From the NCBI GenBank assembly GCA_018336015.1, contig JAGXQZ010000041.1, forward strand, positions 1 through 58,718: a DNA stretch of 58,718 nt, read 5' to 3'. The position numbers and the translations under genes were made by a program. The stretch comes from Algoriphagus sp. GTDB taxonomy: Bacteria > Bacteroidota > Bacteroidia > Cytophagales > Cyclobacteriaceae. This document shows, piece by piece, positions 50,626 to 58,718 of this stretch (its first letter is position 1; the number at the start of each line of letters is the position of its first letter). Below the pieces are notes generated by a model that was not told the DNA's origin, made no database searches, and saw nothing but the letters and a program-made list of their open reading frames with translations.

Positions 50626-53600
50626 TTACCAATCTTCCTTGGCAGGTACTTTTTCTACCCGAAGACTATCATTTTCAGGCTCTCGTCTAGGGAAATTTTC
50701 CGGAGTGATCGGTGTCCAATTTTCTTCGCCTCCATATTCATTTCTCAAAAAGTCATCGGAATCCTGCACAGAAAGACGGCTGACACGCCTTCTTGCAATC
50801 TTCGCAAAAAGCTCACTAAAGGAGTTGAACGAAACGTTTTGGGTAACTGAGGCTCCGTAAGACAGGACGTTTTGGGTCAAAGAAAGTGAGGTGAAGGTAT
50901 TGAAGTTGTTTCGGTTAAAAATCCTCAGACGATATACCCCATCCTCGGTGATCATGTATTCAGCCTGCCAGTCTCCGATGATGGAGGCCGCACTGGCATT
51001 GCCCCGATTGTCTGTAAATCCTCCGTCTCTTGATACTCGCAATCGACCATCGAGGAACGTATAGGCCACACTCAGCTGGAAGTTTTCCAATGCATTTTGA
51101 TCCAAGGTGGCCAAGTCAATGTTTACCTCGAGATTTTTGTCCACTTGCCCCAAGGCAGTATTTAATTGAGAAGAAAGCAGGTTACTTACACTGGAGGAAA
51201 GCGAAGAAACACCGGTAAACTGTCCTTCAGGTGAAAAATTACGCGTCATGATGACTGAAAACACCTGACGGTTCATTTCCTGTTCGTCGGCTGCCACCCT
51301 GTTTTGGAAGGCTGAAATGGTCGTTTGCACATCACCGGAAGAAGGGAACTCAGAAAAGTCAAACCCAAATTTGAAGGTAGGAGACAGCAATTCTCCCTGC
51401 AGGTCCATCACTACTTTGACTGGGAAGCGCCGTCTCATCTGACTGTTTTCCTGGGCGGGATTGTTGGTGTTGATGAGAGGTTGGAGGGAAAGGCTTTCTT
51501 CATAGAAGGCTTTCAGGTTCATTACACCGGTGTATGGATCACCAAACCAAGTAATACGACCTCCGGGTTGTACCTCAAATTTTTTCTTCACGACATTATA
51601 TAGGGAGAAATTGTACAATCCTTCCACGATTTCGTAATTGCCGGCTAGCGAAAAGTTGCCTTGGGTGTCTATGTTCATATTCAAGACTCCTCTGCCTCTA
51701 CCTTGGATACTTTCTCCTGTTTTTGGATCAATGATGATTTCGGCAAAGGCGTCCGGAGTCACGTCGATTATGAAATTCAAGCGGATGTTTTCAATCTCCA
51801 ATCGGTTTACCTCTTCCGCGAGTGCTTTGATTCTGACGGTATCTTGTACGTTGATGATTTGGATAAAATCCTCCTGATATTGCTCGTTGGAACTGGTCAA
51901 TGGAATCGAAATTCGGGTATTTGCCTGAGTGGTTGCTCTGGCGATTACATCCAGGTTGCTGGTACTTCCTCGTATGCCTAAGGTCCCACTGGCAAAGGCA
52001 GTCCCGTAAAACAATTCGTTGTCTCTAGCACTGGTGTTGAGCACTTGAAAATTGCTTAATCTCGAGTTGATGTCCAAGAAGATGTTTTCAAATCCTTGAT
52101 GATTCAACCCACCTGTAAATGTGGCTCTATTTCCATTGATATCTCTGAAAATCAGGTCTTGGAAGCTGATTTGGGTCGGTCGGAAAAGTATGCTTCCATC
52201 GATCTGATAGGAAGTGTTGAGGTAATTAATGCGGAGTTTTCCTTGATCGATTCGTCCACTTCCGAGAAGTTCTGGCACTTCTACAGTACCTCGGAGTTGC
52301 AGATTTCCGCTAACTGTACCTCCCAGATTTGTGATGTATTTCGACAGGAAAGGCTCAAAAATCACCAGGTTGGCTTGGGTCATTTGGGCATCCATATCCA
52401 AGTTTTGATACGCAAGACCAAGGGTGCCCTCGATGTCTATTTTTTTCTGGCCGTTGAAATAGTTTTCTACTTTCAAGATTAGGTCTTCAGCTCCTAAAGT
52501 TGTGGAAGCATCGATTTCTCCAATTGGGAAATCGTTGATTTCTAGTCCTTCAATATGTAGCGTCCCATCCAGTTCGGCTTGGTTGATCAAGTTGCTGAGT
52601 CGAAAGCTGCCATCGGCTTTTCCTGCAAAATCCAAAGAAGTAATCGTATTGAGCAGGTCCAATTCTACCTGTTTGATGATGATGTCTAGATTTTCTTCTG
52701 GATTGGGACTGATCTTACCTTGCAACCCTAGTTCCTGCTCCTCATTGGATACAATCAGCTTGTCAATGGTGACCTCTCCTTGAGAGAGCGATACCAGATT
52801 TTCAGGGTCAAACTGCCACTCTCGATTGAGTACTCGTAGTAGCGATGGCTTGAATTTCAAAAATGTGCCTGCAGTGGAAAATTTCGTTTCGGCTTCGATT
52901 CGCGCCTTGCTCTGGGTCGAATCCTGATCCAAACTGATTAATAAATCCAAGTTGGTTTGGTCCCAAATAGCTTCTAAGCCAAGGTTTTTAAATCGTAAGT
53001 TTTTGCCAACCTTCTGTTCCTTGGAATAGACGTAGAAAGACGCAAGAATGTCTTTTGAGTTTAGGAGTTTGGAGGTGTTGAAGTCAATGTTGGTCCCATA
53101 GGCCTGATTTCCCTGATAGTTGATCGAGTCGATGGAGGTGAAAAAGTTGAATACGGTATTTTCTTTTGTTTGATAAAAGGCACCTTCCAAAATTGTGTTT
53201 TTGGAAATACTAAGGTCTGGCTGAAACAGCTGGATCAGTGGATTGATGTCATTCATCCGAATGTTGAGATCCAAACTGTAGGTTTCAGAGAAGTTTTCTT
53301 CGAGATCTGCCTGAGGCTGTTCCTCATTCAGCAAAATGGCGAGGTATTGCCTTCCAAGAATATCCAAATCTTTGGCCATTTGCTCGAGATTAAACTGGCC
53401 AGATGCTGCGACTACCAAATAATCCGAATTGAGGGACAATGTCCGTGTACCTCCGGCAAAAAGCGATTGAAAAAAGAAGTCTCCCACTTCCAGTTCTCTC
53501 CCTTCGTAACCAGCCTTGATGTTGTTAAACCTTGCAATTCCCTCCAGCTTATCCAGCGTGATTCCTTTAGTATCAATGTCCAAATCCCCACTCAAAAAGG

Positions 53601-55230
53601 TCTCTTTATCCATCAAATTGATTCGATCCAAAAACATCGTATCTAATTCAACATTCAGTCTGACTGAATCGATGGATTCATTCAGATTAAGGTAGCCTTT
53701 TACTCGTGCTTTTAGGTTGGGGTCATTAATGGCAAGGTTTCCGCGAAATAGGTTGAGGCCATAAGTAGCATCGGTGGTGATGTTGGTGAAATTGTACTGA
53801 TTGATACCCAGCTGACTGATTTTGGCATTGAGATCGACCAAGGCAGTGGCGACCGAAGAGCCTTTGATGTTTACATTTCCTTCCAATGATACTTTTTGAA
53901 GGAGTTCTTTGTCCTCAGTCAAAATTCCCAAATCCAGATTTTGGACCTTTAGTCGGGATACGATGGAAGGCACACCTTTTACCAGATCATAATTTACTCT
54001 GCCACTGAAGTTTCCGATGTTGGTTCGGAAATCCCCCGTAGTAGTGAATCGGTTGAGCACCCCGGCGAAATCCGCATCCAACCTGATGGTGTTGAATTTT
54101 TTGATCTCTTTTTGGATTTCGGGACTTAAGTATGGTGCTAGATCCCCTGCGAAGATGACTGAGTTTTTGAGGGATAGGTTGAGATAGGTGTTGTCTATAT
54201 CTGGCAGACCATCCACCAGAAAAGAACCAAAAAGAGCGGTTTTTTCTCCTATTCGTACCAAAAACTCCTCTGAAGAAAGCTCAGAAACAGGCCCTGCCAC
54301 TTCACCACTGAGATATATTTCAGTTTCAATCTCAGGGAGCATTGGGGCAAAAATTCTTAGATCAGCGAGATGGATTTTTGTTTCCTCCATGCGGGCGGTC
54401 AGTTTTACCTGATGGAGAAAATCTGAATATCCTTTAGGGCCGGTAATATCCATCCGGAGATAGTTCTTAATCTGGCTTTTGTCGGTTTTCAGATTGAGGT
54501 TTGCCAATTCCAAATACTTGGGATCATAGGTCAGATTAGTTTTCAGATCTTGGATTTTTAGCCCTGAATTTCCTTCAATTCCTGAAAGCAACTTGATGTC
54601 CAAGCCAAGCTTACTTCCCACAAAACTGAATTTATCCGCATTGGCAGTCACTTCTTTAAACTCTAGCCGAGTGTAGTCAAATCCCTCCGTGATGGGATCG
54701 GTTCGGAGATCCAGCAAAGCAAATTCCGACTGACGCAATTCGATGGAAGAAATGAAAAAACGGGTTGCGGAAGTACTCTGTTTGGTCGACCCAAATACCT
54801 GTGTGAGTTCTTTTACCCATCGGTTGATATTTATGAGCGAATCTCCCGAATGAGTGATGAGATTTAATTCGGCTTTTTCCAACCTCACGGCATCTATGGT
54901 GGGATCTCCCGGAGGAATCAAGGAAAGAAGCGCAAAATCTGCGTAGGCCTTTTCTGCCCCGATCATTAGGCTGTCCCGATGATCATAGATTTGGAGATTT
55001 TCTAGCGTGAGTGCATCCCACCAAGAAATGCGAATATTTCCAATCTCGGTACGGAAGCTCGTGCGGTCATTGAGATATCCCGTTACTTTGTCTACGGCCC
55101 AATTTTGAATCGAATTTACTTGAAGGGCTAGACCCAGTCCAATCAAAAGAAGCAGGGTAGAAAATACTACCCAGAGAATCACTCGGAAAGCTTTGTGCAA
55201 AAAATCCCTAACTTTCGGCTTCTTTTCCAA
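50626..55230 (-). CDS. tamB: TamB-domain translocation/assembly protein (AsmA-like lipid-transfer type)
   Basis: The 1534-residue protein has one N-terminal membrane helix (about 14-37), then long repeating beta strands (AsmA/TamB, DUF490) and the conserved TamB C-terminus with LNMNIDTQGNFSLAGNYEIVEGLYNF and LQGELLSPTFKFGFDF. Members span the periplasm and carry phospholipid to the outer membrane or help barrel assembly. The start is TTG at 55,230-55,228, sharing a base with the tsaD start on the other strand. No in-frame ATG precedes it. It heads the operon with phr, smr and the helical protein. Confidence 0.9.
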   Translation of the reverse strand: MEKKPKVRDFLHKAFRVILWVVFSTLLLLIGLGLALQVNSIQNWAVDKVTGYLNDRTSFRTEIGNIRISWWDALTLENLQIYDHRDSLMIGAEKAYADFALLSLIPPGDPTIDAVRLEKAELNLITHSGDSLININRWVKELTQVFGSTKQSTSATRFFISSIELRQSEFALLDLRTDPITEGFDYTRLEFKEVTANADKFSFVGSKLGLDIKLLSGIEGNSGLKIQDLKTNLTYDPKYLELANLNLKTDKSQIKNYLRMDITGPKGYSDFLHQVKLTARMEETKIHLADLRIFAPMLPEIETEIYLSGEVAGPVSELSSEEFLVRIGEKTALFGSFLVDGLPDIDNTYLNLSLKNSVIFAGDLAPYLSPEIQKEIKKFNTIRLDADFAGVLNRFTTTGDFRTNIGNFSGRVNYDLVKGVPSIVSRLKVQNLDLGILTEDKELLQKVSLEGNVNIKGSSVATALVDLNAKISQLGINQYNFTNITTDATYGLNLFRGNLAINDPNLKARVKGYLNLNESIDSVRLNVELDTMFLDRINLMDKETFLSGDLDIDTKGITLDKLEGIARFNNIKAGYEGRELEVGDFFFQSLFAGGTRTLSLNSDYLVVAASGQFNLEQMAKDLDILGRQYLAILLNEEQPQADLEENFSETYSLDLNIRMNDINPLIQLFQPDLSISKNTILEGAFYQTKENTVFNFFTSIDSINYQGNQAYGTNIDFNTSKLLNSKDILASFYVYSKEQKVGKNLRFKNLGLEAIWDQTNLDLLISLDQDSTQSKARIEAETKFSTAGTFLKFKPSLLRVLNREWQFDPENLVSLSQGEVTIDKLIVSNEEQELGLQGKISPNPEENLDIIIKQVELDLLNTITSLDFAGKADGSFRLSNLINQAELDGTLHIEGLEINDFPIGEIDASTTLGAEDLILKVENYFNGQKKIDIEGTLGLAYQNLDMDAQMTQANLVIFEPFLSKYITNLGGTVSGNLQLRGTVEVPELLGSGRIDQGKLRINYLNTSYQIDGSILFRPTQISFQDLIFRDINGNRATFTGGLNHQGFENIFLDINSRLSNFQVLNTSARDNELFYGTAFASGTLGIRGSTSNLDVIARATTQANTRISIPLTSSNEQYQEDFIQIINVQDTVRIKALAEEVNRLEIENIRLNFIIDVTPDAFAEIIIDPKTGESIQGRGRGVLNMNIDTQGNFSLAGNYEIVEGLYNFSLYNVVKKKFEVQPGGRITWFGDPYTGVMNLKAFYEESLSLQPLINTNNPAQENSQMRRRFPVKVVMDLQGELLSPTFKFGFDFSEFPSSGDVQTTISAFQNRVAADEQEMNRQVFSVIMTRNFSPEGQFTGVSSLSSSVSNLLSSQLNTALGQVDKNLEVNIDLATLDQNALENFQLSVAYTFLDGRLRVSRDGGFTDNRGNASAASIIGDWQAEYMITEDGVYRLRIFNRNNFNTFTSLSLTQNVLSYGASVTQNVSFNSFSELFAKIARRRVSRLSVQDSDDFLRNEYGGEENWTPITPENFPRREPENDSLRVEKVPAKEDW

Positions 55231-56243
55231 TGGGTACCAACGATATTTCTATACTAGCAATTGAGTCCTCGTGTGACGAGACTTCTGCCTCCATTATAGT
55301 AAATGGCAAAGTACTCAATAATATTGTGGCCACACAATCAGTCCACGAAAAATATGGGGGAGTAGTACCCGAATTGGCCTCTCGTGCCCATCAGGAAAAC
55401 TTGATCCCTGTCATCCAAGAAGCGATTTCTACTTCTGGAATCTCCAAAGAGCAGCTTTCTGCGGTTGCCTTTACCCGGGGACCGGGTTTGATGGGGTCCC
55501 TACTGGTCGGGGTGAGTTTTGCCAAGGCATTTGCCAGAGCATTGAATATCCCGCTGATTGACATCAACCACATGCAAGCTCATGTGTTGGCACATTTTAT
55601 CGAAGATCCTAAGCCTAGCTTCCCATTCATTTGTCTCACAGTCAGTGGGGGGCATACACAACTCGTTTTGGTGAAGGATCACTTGGATATGGAAGTCATC
55701 GGTGAGACACAGGATGATGCCGTAGGAGAGGCTTTCGACAAAACCGCCAAATTGCTCGGGTTACCGTATCCCGGTGGGCCTTTGGTTGATAAATACGCCA
55801 AAGAGGGTAATCCCAAAGCTTTCACATTTCCGATAACTCGAATGCCGGGCCTGAATTATTCATTCTCAGGGATCAAAACTGCCGTGCTGTATTACCTCCG
55901 TGACCGGCTTCAGGAAAATCCGAATTTTATCGAGCAAAATTTACCTGACCTTTGCGCCAGTATCCAATATACCTTGATAGAGATGCTCCTTATCAAGCTC
56001 AAGGAGGCTGTAAAGCAATATGGAGTCAAGGAAATTGCCATCGCAGGAGGCGTCTCTGCCAACTCGGGATTGAGAGCAGCCCTGACGGAGCTTTCCCACC
56101 GAAAAGGCTGGAACCTCTACATCCCTAAATTCGAATACTGCACTGACAATGCCGCCATGATTGCCATGGCTGCCCACTACAAGTACCTCAAAGGAGAATT
56201 CGTCGGAATGGACGTAACTCCCTTGGCCAAAATGAAACTCTGA
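55230..56243 (+). CDS. tsaD: tRNA N6-adenosine threonylcarbamoyltransferase TsaD
   Basis: The 337-residue ASKHA-fold enzyme transfers threonylcarbamoyl to A37 of tRNAs that read ANN codons. Seen are ILAIESSCDETSASI, the iron-binding HMQAH (H114, H118), AFTRGPGLMGSLLVG, SGGHTQLVLV and GVSANSGLRAAL. TsaC at 30,581 supplies the substrate. TsaB and TsaE are not in the window. It heads a tight plus-strand operon with smpB, the NlpC-like gene and the HNH gene. Confidence 0.96.
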   Translation: MGTNDISILAIESSCDETSASIIVNGKVLNNIVATQSVHEKYGGVVPELASRAHQENLIPVIQEAISTSGISKEQLSAVAFTRGPGLMGSLLVGVSFAKAFARALNIPLIDINHMQAHVLAHFIEDPKPSFPFICLTVSGGHTQLVLVKDHLDMEVIGETQDDAVGEAFDKTAKLLGLPYPGGPLVDKYAKEGNPKAFTFPITRMPGLNYSFSGIKTAVLYYLRDRLQENPNFIEQNLPDLCASIQYTLIEMLLIKLKEAVKQYGVKEIAIAGGVSANSGLRAALTELSHRKGWNLYIPKFEYCTDNAAMIAMAAHYKYLKGEFVGMDVTPLAKMKL

Positions 56244-56245
56244 AT

Positions 56246-56716
56246 ATGTCCACCAAGTCCAACCGTTTCGAAAAGGTCGTCAACATCAAAAATAAGAAGG
56301 CAAGCTTCGAGTTTGAATTCATCGACACCTATGTGGCTGGTCTGATGCTCAAGGGTACCGAGATCAAGTCGATCCGGGAGGCGAAAGTGTCCTTGACAGA
56401 GGCGTATTGCGTATTTTATGAAGGCGAACTTTTTATCCGTCAGATGCACATCTCTCCTTACAGCATGGCGGCTAGCTATAACCATGAGGCGGTGAGAGAC
56501 AGAAAGTTGCTGCTCAACAAGAAAGAGTTGGAAAAGCTCCAAACTAAGTCCCAGGAAAAGGGTCTTGCAATCATTCCGGTTCGTATATTTATCAATGACC
56601 GAGGCAAAGCCAAAATGGAAATTGCCCTGGCTCGAGGAAAGAAAATCCACGATAAACGACAGGACCTAAAGGAAAAAGATGCAAAAAGGGAGCTCCAGCG
56701 AATGGCCTTTGATTGA
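56246..56716 (+). CDS. smpB: SsrA-binding protein SmpB
   Basis: This 156-residue OB-fold protein binds tmRNA for ribosome rescue. Motifs are VNIKNKKASFEFEFIDTYVAGLMLKGTEIKSIREAKVSL (in parts), the LLLNKKELEKL helix and the C-terminal basic tail KKIHDKRQDLKEKDAKREL, which enters the mRNA channel. Length is normal. It begins 2 bp after the tsaD stop, and the tail overlaps the N-terminus of the next frame by 38 bp. Confidence 0.95.
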   Translation: MSTKSNRFEKVVNIKNKKASFEFEFIDTYVAGLMLKGTEIKSIREAKVSLTEAYCVFYEGELFIRQMHISPYSMAASYNHEAVRDRKLLLNKKELEKLQTKSQEKGLAIIPVRIFINDRGKAKMEIALARGKKIHDKRQDLKEKDAKRELQRMAFD

Positions 56717-57476
56717 TGCTTACGGGATTTGCAGGCAGACTATGCTGCCTGTCTACCATCATCCCACTTTTGATTCTGCCCTAGTCACCCAACTCCTTTT
56801 TGGCGAATGCTATCAGATCAACGGGCTCACTTCTGATCGGCAGTGGTTCAGGGTTTATCATGAAGATACCGGTATCGGTGGCTGGGTTTGGGCCAAACTG
56901 ATCAAGGAAATCACCGGCGATGAATACCAGAAATTTCTCAATCAGGACTTTCAGATTGTCACGAGCCCAATCGCGGCCATCGAATACCTCGGTGCCAGCC
57001 TTTACCTACTTCCCGGAAGCCGACTCCATTTTTCCGAACTCGAACTTTTCAATTGGCAGGATCATATCGGTTTTACGGGGACTTTTCGACCCCATGCTTC
57101 CAAAGCTTCAAGAGAGGAAATCGCAGAAATCGCCCTCCGTTACCTCCATGCTCCTTTTCAGGCTGGCGGTCGCAGCATTTTTGGTTTGGATGAGGCACAT
57201 GCATTTCCACTGATTTTTTTGATTGGAGGATATTCATGGATTTCGGGAAAGGTTCCCGGGAAAAGCGTCTCTCCCGAAGAAGTGGAGCCGGGTGATTTGT
57301 TTGTTTTCAGAGATCTGGAAAGGCAGAAAACACACTACGGACTTTACCTTGGCGCAGAGCAGATTCTCTGGATGGACCACCGGATGAAGATTTCTGACGT
57401 AGATGAGTGGGAGGATTTTTTGAGAAACAATTCCAGCGAACAGGTCGTTTTGGATTCGCGATCGATCATCAGTTAG
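56679..57476 (+). CDS. NlpC/P60-fold protein lacking the catalytic cysteine
   Basis: This protein of up to 265 residues has an SH3-like domain (about 15-75, YGICRQTMLPVYHHP) and a C-terminal NlpC/P60 domain (about 145-250). In family members the motif is GxDCSGF. Here it is GLDEAHAF, with Glu172 in place of the catalytic Cys. The catalytic His region THYGLYLG (H219) remains. It is thus predicted not to hydrolyse peptide bonds, and may bind cell-wall peptides. Start is uncertain: ATG 56,679, TTG 56,709 or ATG 56,742. There is no signal peptide, as for some cytoplasmic C40 proteins of Bacteroidota. It is in the tsaD operon. Confidence 0.82.
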   Translation: MQKGSSSEWPLIDAYGICRQTMLPVYHHPTFDSALVTQLLFGECYQINGLTSDRQWFRVYHEDTGIGGWVWAKLIKEITGDEYQKFLNQDFQIVTSPIAAIEYLGASLYLLPGSRLHFSELELFNWQDHIGFTGTFRPHASKASREEIAEIALRYLHAPFQAGGRSIFGLDEAHAFPLIFLIGGYSWISGKVPGKSVSPEEVEPGDLFVFRDLERQKTHYGLYLGAEQILWMDHRMKISDVDEWEDFLRNNSSEQVVLDSRSIIS

Positions 57477-57480
57477 GAGT

Positions 57481-57993
57481 ATGGAAAAAAGGGTGTTGGT
57501 GTTAAACTTGGATCATTCGCCGGTCGCTGTGGTGCCGGTCCAGAAGGCTATCGTCCTCGTCCTTTTGGAAAAAGCCAATGTGCTCTCCACCTATGAAACA
57601 CTGGAGATCCGTACCGTTTCCCGCAGCTTTCAATACCCTGCTGTCATCCGACTTGCCCATTACAAAAACATTCCCTTCAAAGGCGTTTTGCTCAATCGTG
57701 CCAACCTTTTCCGGAGAGACAAAGGAGAGTGCCAATACTGCGGCAGCAAACGTCACCTGACCATTGACCACGTGGTGCCTCGCTCCAAAGGTGGCAAAAC
57801 CTCTTGGACTAATCTCGTCACTGCCTGCAACCGCTGCAATGTGAGCAAAGGAGACAAAACTCCCGAGCAAGCCGGCATGGTTCTCCGCACTGAGCCATTC
57901 AAACCCTCCCTTTCCTATTTCCTCTCCGAATATGCCGAGCGACAAGCGGAAGAATGGCTTCCTTTTTTGGAGAGTAGGGTGGTTAGCGGATAA
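57481..57993 (+). CDS. HNH endonuclease
   Basis: The 170-residue protein has a short N-terminal domain (MEKRVLVLNLDHSPVAVVPV, typical of this chromosomal HNH group), then the HNH fold with CQYC (C84, C87), LTIDHVVPRSKGG (H97 and the catalytic His environment) and ACNRCNVSKGDKTP (C116, C119; Asn in the N-position). Structural zinc is held by the two CxxC pairs. The family is found near housekeeping genes and its role is unknown. It is 4 bp after the NlpC-like gene. Confidence 0.88.
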   Translation: MEKRVLVLNLDHSPVAVVPVQKAIVLVLLEKANVLSTYETLEIRTVSRSFQYPAVIRLAHYKNIPFKGVLLNRANLFRRDKGECQYCGSKRHLTIDHVVPRSKGGKTSWTNLVTACNRCNVSKGDKTPEQAGMVLRTEPFKPSLSYFLSEYAERQAEEWLPFLESRVVSG

Positions 57994-58010
57994 TAATCTG
58001 AGTTTTTAGA

Positions 58011-58718
58011 TCAATCCTTTTTCCAAATTAAAGCCAACCCAAACCCTACTAAAAACACCACCGCCGTACCCATCACAATCGTCATGTTGGTATGTAGCGG
58101 ATTGGCGAGGGAAGGATCCATGCCGTTTTTGGCCAAGATGACAGATAGACTCATCCAAGCGATGACTAAAACACCCAAGATGACTCCAAGTACTGCTTGA
58201 GGTTTTTGGGCTTTGGACAGCAAACCCAAGAGGAAAAGTCCCAATATCCCACCGCTGAAGATCGAAGAGAGTGCCCACCAAGCATCCAAGGCACTGGTCA
58301 CCCCATTGAAGGCCAAGCCTACCAGAATACTGGCCAAGCCCATCCCTAGGGAAGAAAGCCGAAGTACGCGAAGGGAAAGTTTTTCGGAAGAATTGGGATG
58401 GATATACTTTTTGAAATGATCGGAAAGAATCACTGTTGCCGAACTGTTGATACTGGTGGAGACCGTACTCATGCCTGCTGCAAAGATGGAAGCGATCAGT
58501 AGGCCTGTCACTCCTGCCGGCAATTGGTTGACAATGAAATGAGGAAAGACTTTGTCAGGTGCGATGCCATCGGGTAGCAGGGTAGGCTGAGCTTGGTAAT
58601 AGGCAAAAAGGGCCGTGCCGATAAAGAAAAAAACAAAGGAAACGGGTAAATAAAGCAAGCTTCCCAGCCAGGTGGATTTTTTGGCTTCTGCCTCGGTGCG
58701 TGCAGTCAGGTAGCGCTG
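58011..58718 (-). CDS. Sodium:solute symporter, C-terminal part (cut by right edge)
   Basis: The frame is open to the last base of the window (236 codons). QRYLTARTEAEAKKSTWLGSL...LLYLPVSFVFFFIGTALFAYYQ and IFAAGMSTVSTSINSSATVIL (each in parts) are hallmarks of the solute:sodium symporter family, the latter near helix 8, which shapes the sodium site. About six membrane helices are seen. The substrate (sugar, proline, sialate or other) cannot be read from this part. It converges with the HNH gene, 17 bp apart. Confidence 0.9.
   Translation of the reverse strand, partial: QRYLTARTEAEAKKSTWLGSLLYLPVSFVFFFIGTALFAYYQAQPTLLPDGIAPDKVFPHFIVNQLPAGVTGLLIASIFAAGMSTVSTSINSSATVILSDHFKKYIHPNSSEKLSLRVLRLSSLGMGLASILVGLAFNGVTSALDAWWALSSIFSGGILGLFLLGLLSKAQKPQAVLGVILGVLVIAWMSLSVILAKNGMDPSLANPLHTNMTIVMGTAVVFLVGFGLALIWKKD

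Noticed and set aside
1..58718. CRISPR arrays, rRNA genes, complete insertion sequences, phage genes
   Set aside because: No regularly spaced direct repeats, no rRNA-like stretches, and no full transposase or phage structural gene were seen. Only a transposase tail occurs at the left edge.

Overview
The window reads as a chromosome segment of a Bacteroidota bacterium, most likely order Cytophagales (Cyclobacteriaceae/Algoriphagus-like). Pointers are a type IX secretion pair (PorV2/PorU2), a DUF2027-Smr protein, TamB, WbqC and PspC/PadR genes of Bacteroidota type, one exact Bacteroidota promoter (TTTG-N20-TACCTTTG) and lipoproteins with Bacteroidota-style signals. The genus is inference.

Region 1 (1-26,800) is an accessory heavy-metal resistance island. 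It opens with the tail of a transposase. Next comes an operon: ArsR-type repressor, MerTP fusion, GDCCVxC thiol protein, His-rich secreted protein, a CzcA pump fused to its own TolC-like outer-membrane channel, adaptor CzcB, Fur-family regulator, DUF3703 protein, a NicO-like permease and a CPC-type Zn/Cd/Pb ATPase. A gene-free 0.8 kb stretch and an ArdC antirestriction gene point to conjugative origin. A second block handles copper/silver: HMA chaperone, HYC_CC_PP protein, CusA, CusC-type TolC, CusB carrying a metal-binding domain and a DUF3347 domain, a free DUF3347 lipoprotein, a DUF2911 lipoprotein, a PepSY protein, a decayed DUF2911 copy and the CPH-type ATPase CopB. No mercuric reductase and no integrase are visible.

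Boundary (26,800-27,370). The island ends at a terminator. A repeat-bearing gene-free stretch then leads to the 3' end of a tRNA-Ser(TGA) gene, a common type of integration site for genomic islands.

Region 2 (27,400-58,718) is ordinary core chromosome. Minus-strand genes are YihY, a 4HBT thioesterase and MltG. Plus-strand MutT, TsaC, WbqC and ClpC follow. Then come a secreted protein of unknown function, a beta-CASP metallo-hydrolase and the PspC/PadR pair (minus), PorV2-PorU2 (plus), a VTT membrane protein (minus) and cystathionine gamma-synthase (plus). A four-gene minus-strand operon (TamB, photolyase, DUF2027-Smr, helical protein) starts back to back with the plus-strand operon TsaD, SmpB, NlpC/P60-like protein, HNH endonuclease. 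A sodium:solute symporter runs off the right edge.

The most unusual items are the pump-channel fusion with a buried signal peptide, the DUF3347/DUF2911/PepSY copper module, the NlpC/P60 protein that has lost its catalytic cysteine, a palindromic repeat that now encodes part of a TolC signal peptide, and tamB/tsaD start codons that share a base. I did not find a clearly new multi-gene defence or biosynthetic system.
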